Of a stretch of DNA of 27,807 nt, positions 1-27,807 are shown piece after piece. Below the pieces are notes generated by a model. It had not been told where the DNA came from and ran no database searches. It saw only the letters and a list, made by a program, of their open reading frames with translations. Position 1 is the first letter of the stretch. Every line of letters begins with the position of its first letter. Origin of the DNA: Elysia marginata (taxonomy: Eukaryota > Mollusca > Gastropoda > Plakobranchidae); contig BMAT01012401.1 of NCBI GenBank assembly GCA_019649035.1, forward strand, positions 43,098 through 70,904. Reading direction: 5' to 3'. The position numbers were made by a program, and so were the translations under genes.

Positions 1-225
1 CAAAAAAAAAAAAAAAGAAAATCAGTCAAATAATAGATGATTGCCATACCAGCAAAAGTGATTAATAAAAATATACATATACAAATAACTGTATTCGTAT
101 ACAATAGTAACGCTATCTGTATGTTAACGATGTATTTTTTCAAACATACATTTGTAATAGTAGGATGGTGCTTGTGATGATGCTGATGAAGTGATGGTGT
201 TGATGAAGGTGTTGATAGTGATGAC

Positions 226-312
226 ACTAATAATAGTAACAACAGTAATAACAATAATAATCATCATAATAATCATAATAATAATATTAATAATAGAATT
301 AATAATAGAAAT
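226..312. repeat. AAT/AAC-type simple repeat
   Basis: An imperfect trinucleotide tract of AATAAT units mixed with CAT, AGT and ACA variants. It explains the isoleucine-rich reading frames on both strands here, which are not genes. Confidence 0.85.
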
Positions 313-509
313 GATCATAAAATTAGCAATAATAAGGATAACATTCATATGTCAGCAAATAATTGTCGTTTTTACGTAGCTGAAAACTTAATGATCTGCT
401 TATAACAGGAAATTCGTACAGTCAAGAGCTAACAATATTATAATGAGGAATATAAACCACAGCATGTAAGGTAAAACAGCTTGGAGGTGAAAGGTAAGAT
501 GTGTAAGAT

Positions 510-685
510 GCGCTCCTGCGACATGGTATAAGCTTTGTTTCTCTAAGTGGCAAGGCGGTGCGTGCCGACGCATCAATCTATAAGTCGAAGGTTCGAATCA
601 TACTAGGGGCAGACATTTGAGGCATTTCCACTTAAAGCCTACTTCTCTCCACTGCTAATTTCATACCTTTAAAAATCTTTCAAAT
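510..685 (+). mobile_element. tRNA-derived SINE-like element, copy 1
   Basis: This near full-length copy belongs to a family with four other members here. It has a Pol III B-box-like GGTTCGAATC (590-599), an A-box-like region around TGCGACATGGTATAAGC and a shared 3' body running through CTGCTAATTTCATACCTTT. The tail is AAAATCTTTCAAAT. Compared with the other copies, the middle has a small insertion (CGACGCATCAATC versus CGAAGCATC). Ends are approximate and no clear target-site duplication was found. Confidence 0.75.
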
Positions 686-752
686 AAAGAATAGGATAGT
701 TGTACAAATTAAAAAAAGAAAAATGCTGCTAACGCTTATACCACCCTATTAC

Positions 753-24528
<23,776 letters not shown>

Positions 24529-26876
24529 CTGAGAAAACCATAAAAAAACATGCAGATAAAGCAATGGCAGCCTTAAAGGATATACACCTAGACGACGTGA
24601 CCGCAATGTAAACTTTTGAAGTATTTTATGTAGCAGAAAATTTGCATGGCTTTTAATGTCTTTGGGTAATTCAGAAAAAGATCTGGGGACATCTCAGTTT
24701 TAGGTTTCGGACAAACTGATGGCATCCCGTGAACGTAAATTATGTATGTCTCATTCAAGAACTTATAAAATCGTTTTAACATCTCTAGTAAATCAAAGAT
24801 ATCGAAAGACAAAGATAATAATACTAAAAAGACAATTAGAATCTCGTGATTTCAATTTGATGAAAGTTATTGGTGATGTTCTGAGACTGTTAATTACTTT
24901 ACAGCGTTTGCTTGCTTTCTGTGCTTAGATAGATTTGACAATAGTTGGTTTCCAGCTGACAAAGAATTTCCCACTCTTTTTCTTGGCTCTCTGCTGCTTT
25001 AGGAGTGCACCCTTCTTAACTAACAATTTTTTAAACTGAACTGGAAACAAATTTTTAGCTACACCGCGAGTTTCGATTATTGATAAGATAAGAGCCTTTT
25101 CAGTAAGGCTCATATTTATATAATTGAAAAAAATTGTTTAATTTGGCGTAACTACAAGATAGCAGTTGCTGTAACTATACCGTTTAGTTGCACATATGCT
25201 TTTACTTTAAAACCAAGTTAAAGTACCAACGAAAGAAGATATCTTCACCTTAGCTTCCTAATTATATTGTGTGCAAGTTTAAAAAGAAGGAAAAAAAAAA
25301 TTTGCAAAAACCCATTTGCTATGACTTTGCTGAATGTCTCCATTCAATCACTCAATAAAAATTCATCTAATCAACATTCGATTATTGTTCAATAGCTCCT
25401 GGACTAGCTGATATCCTTGTTAATTGACAGACTGCCTCAGACTGCCTTTTTACATATTGAGTGAAAAACACAAAACAAAAAAATTACCAATGTAGAGGAT
25501 ATTTCATTAGTTCCTTTTGCACAATTTTCCGTAGCTTGTGGATAACAGAATGCGTCCGAAAGAAAGAATATTCTATGCATATTCGATGACTGAAAATAAG
25601 TGGATACAATAGTATGCAGATTTTATTACCGTCTTTATAATTTTTATGGTTATATGAACGACGCTGGAAGAGCGTTGGATATGCTTTGAATTTGCATACC
25701 CTGTCTCATAGAATCATATAAATGCATTCATACTCAACTTTATATGCCATCTTAACAAGCTCATTGTGATTTTGTTCTTTACTGTAGATTGATTTTCATT
25801 TGATCATGCATTTCTAATGCTTTTTACATTCTCTTACTCACTTGCAAAAAAAACAACAACAGATTTTTGCTAACAAAAGGTACTATTTTTTCTCTCTTTA
25901 ACATCTGCGATATGTGGTCAATTTAAGGTAAAATTTGCTATGTATTCTTGTAGACTTCTCATTTGTTTTCGGTACAGTAACTTTTAGAGCATACCTCTTC
26001 TCTTTTAGGAATACTTATTCTCTCATCCACTCTTTTGAGTCGTCCTCTTTACGAAATCTTTCCCCGACCCAAACTCTCCCCACTCCTCTCTCTTTCTCAC
26101 TCTCTCTCTTAAACACACACACACCCGCTCTCTCTCCTTTTCAACACGCTCATTTACACATAAGCTGTTTTTCTCGATTACATGTTCATTCTGTTGATGG
26201 CAAACTTCTCTCCTTCAAAATAGTCGAAAATCTCCATCGTTAATCCTCCTTACTTCTCATACCGATGTTCTCTATCAATATCCTACCATTTATATTTCCT
26301 GTCTTTCTTACAAAGTATCTCACAATGGTATACTAGGTAGATGCCTATCGCATCGTTTATTCTAAGCTATAAATTCACAGTTTACACTTCATTGAATACC
26401 GTTTCCTAAAAAGTTATCGCACTAAATGTTTAATAGTCCACAGGAAAATAAATGCATTTAAATTTGTCAAATCAATAACTAACTTTGGTTTTCATTTGTT
26501 TTTTAAGAACGCCCCATTCGCATTATGCAAATTAAATATAGCATTTTAATTTTTTCAAATACATGTACATCTAATGTTTGACCTTTAAACATTTTTTAAA
26601 CACCGCATGTAGACACATGGAACCGTCTTGATTATTCTAGTCCGTGAGAGTTTAGATATTTTTACCCTTTCCTGTTTTGAAACCAATGTCGCAGAAATTC
26701 TTCCATCGCTGAGCAATTGCGACATTTTGGATGCCTTTATATAATAATTGGTCTTTGTCCAAGTCTCTCTCCTTTCCCACCACTCATAATTTTCTTTCAA
26801 TCCGTATGGGGTGTCCATAGGTCACAGATGCTTCTCCGTGCTCACCAATCAATCCCTGTAGATGTCACAGAAGACC

Positions 26877-27056
26877 GAAGTTCCCATTAGCCCCTGTCAA
26901 TCGGAGGCCGGCCACAGCAATAGCCCTGCTGTACGCGATACATTAGTCTGCCAGGACAGCGCCTCCTTTGGGCTTAGCCAGTTGGGATAGCCCTGAAAGC
27001 TGATATTTAACCTCTGGGCATTCGACTTGGCAACTGTAGCAAAGGCACTAGAAACA
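26877..27056 (-). other. Unassigned 59-codon open frame in GC-richer island
   Basis: A minus-strand frame reads from an ATG at about 27049, through LNISFQGYPNWLSP and EALSWQTNVS, to a TGA near 26880. It lies in sequence clearly richer in G and C than its surroundings. It matches no iGluR motif and no family I recognise. It could be chance, part of a mobile element, or a 5' untranslated or first-exon region of the receptor. Ends are approximate. Confidence 0.2.
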
Positions 27057-27559
27057 ACGGTTTGTTTTTCTATCATTGAGATAATCGTCTTTCAAAAGAG
27101 AAAGAGACACAAGGTTTTTATCCCAGTCCACCTTGAATGAGCGCGCCCACCCCTTCTGTATTGAAGTGTAGTCCCGATCATATTACAGAAAAGGACCCCC
27201 CTCGCGCCGAACAAAACAAAAAAGGCTGCAATGGTTTTTTAAAAACTCTATTGTTTATTTTTTTTGTTTTTGTAAAGCGGCCATCTTAACAGCAACAGCA
27301 AAATATATACAAAATCACACTGACAAGTTTATAGCTTCTATGCTTCAGCTTTAATGAACGAAATTGAAAAAAATTCAATCAACAAAAGCTATGAAATGTA
27401 ATAATCTCAAGATTCCAGTCAAAGATGAACAAATTGATCGATATTTTTCTAACCAACAAATGGCGACTGAACTAAGTTCCGCCAGATGTAGATAGACTTT
27501 TTCTGCCTGCAAATTTCTAAGCACTTACAATTTAACCTCTACTGGCGTATCCCCAGCCC

Positions 27560-27587
27560 CCTCTCTCTCGCTCGCTCGCTCGCTCTA
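27560..27587. repeat. CTCT/CTCG simple repeat
   Basis: A short CTCTCTCT run followed by four CTCG units, inside a longer pyrimidine-rich block near the right edge. Confidence 0.85.
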
Positions 27588-27807
27588 TCCGTGTCTGCCT
27601 ATCGTGGCTCTCTCCTTCTCTTACTTATAGTCGAGTGTGTTTGAGTCTTAAAGTATATTACCCAGAACTTTTTTTTATTATCTTTCCCTTCCTTTTTTAT
27701 AGCTCTATACACATAAATTTTGTCTGCTTTACTCTTTTTCCTTGCGACATCTGAATTTCTATAGCTATTTGTCTGCGATCTCAATCTCTCATACATTTCA
27801 TTTTCCC

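Larger units (their letters stand above)
1..752. other. Partial intron at left edge
   Basis: This is presumed to be the intron after exon n, running off the window. It starts with a short A-tract, then holds TGATG-rich and AAT-type simple repeats near 180-312 and a SINE-like copy at about 510-685. I see no exon with the expected next iGluR motif (a FFKKSKIxxYxKMW-like block) on the minus strand. Confidence 0.6.
24529..27807. other. Upstream region: intron or 5' flank of the iGluR
   Basis: At least one more coding exon, with the signal peptide and first amino-terminal-domain strand, must precede exon a. I could not find it here. The region is AT-rich to about 25900, then pyrimidine-rich on the plus strand (25985-26300). 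A GC-richer island follows (about 26820-27230), then an AT-rich part and a CTCG-type repeat (27560-27587). Short lysine-rich frames (for example 24925-25113) match nothing I know. Confidence 0.55.

Noticed and set aside
124..379. Isoleucine-rich frames on both strands
   Set aside because: They are produced by the AAT/TGATG simple repeat and show no domain character.
24588..25113. Lysine-rich minus-strand frames as missing N-terminal receptor exons or a transposase
   Set aside because: No match to the signal peptide or early amino-terminal-domain pattern, no suitable splice donor phase seen, and no recognisable transposase motif.
26585..26818. 77-codon minus-strand frame starting MDTPYG
   Set aside because: No recognised family, AT-rich second half and no splice continuity with exon a. 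Probably chance.

Overview
The window looks like nuclear DNA from an animal. It is AT-rich, full of introns and simple repeats, and carries tRNA-derived SINE-like elements. The one protein-coding gene I can support is an ionotropic glutamate receptor (iGluR) on the minus strand. Its motifs place it in the AMPA/kainate branch and lean towards kainate. The organism cannot be named from sequence alone. An invertebrate is likely, and a mollusc or other lophotrochozoan is a guess based on genome texture.

The receptor spans about 24528 down to 753. I assembled it as 14 internal coding exons, 1895 nt or about 631 codons. Every junction uses GT..AG sites, all phases agree, and there is no internal stop. 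In transcript order the exons are 24528-24378, 24005-23905, 23204-23008, 15368-15315, 14727-14542, 13993-13920, 12751-12622, 10750-10633, 9962-9856, 3582-3510, 3261-3119, 2586-2425, 1858-1659 and 951-753. They encode most of the amino-terminal domain, ligand-binding half S1, M1, the M2 pore loop, M3 and the start of S2. The signal peptide and first part of the amino-terminal domain lie upstream: off the right edge, or unrecognised in 24529-27807. The rest of S2, M4 and the C-terminal tail lie off the left edge.

Region by region: 1-752 is the next (truncated) intron, with an AAT-type simple repeat and a SINE copy. 753-3582 holds five exons covering S1 to M3. 3583-9855 is a 6.3 kb intron with a 257-nt tandem duplication, long AG/AT microsatellites and three SINE copies in both orientations. 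9856-15368 holds six exons of the amino-terminal domain and linker. 15369-23007 is a 7.6 kb intron with a SINE copy and a pair of diverged repeats. 23008-24528 holds the three most upstream recognised exons. 24529-27807 has no recognised exon, but contains a GC-richer island.

The most notable point is in the receptor. The pore-loop Q/R site is phenylalanine (codon TTT, 1684-1682), where AMPA and kainate subunits normally have glutamine or edited arginine. Two agonist-pocket positions also look changed, while the core proline, threonine, arginine and Ser-Thr contacts are kept. The other observations concern repeats. I found no CRISPR array, operon, prophage or other prokaryotic-type system.
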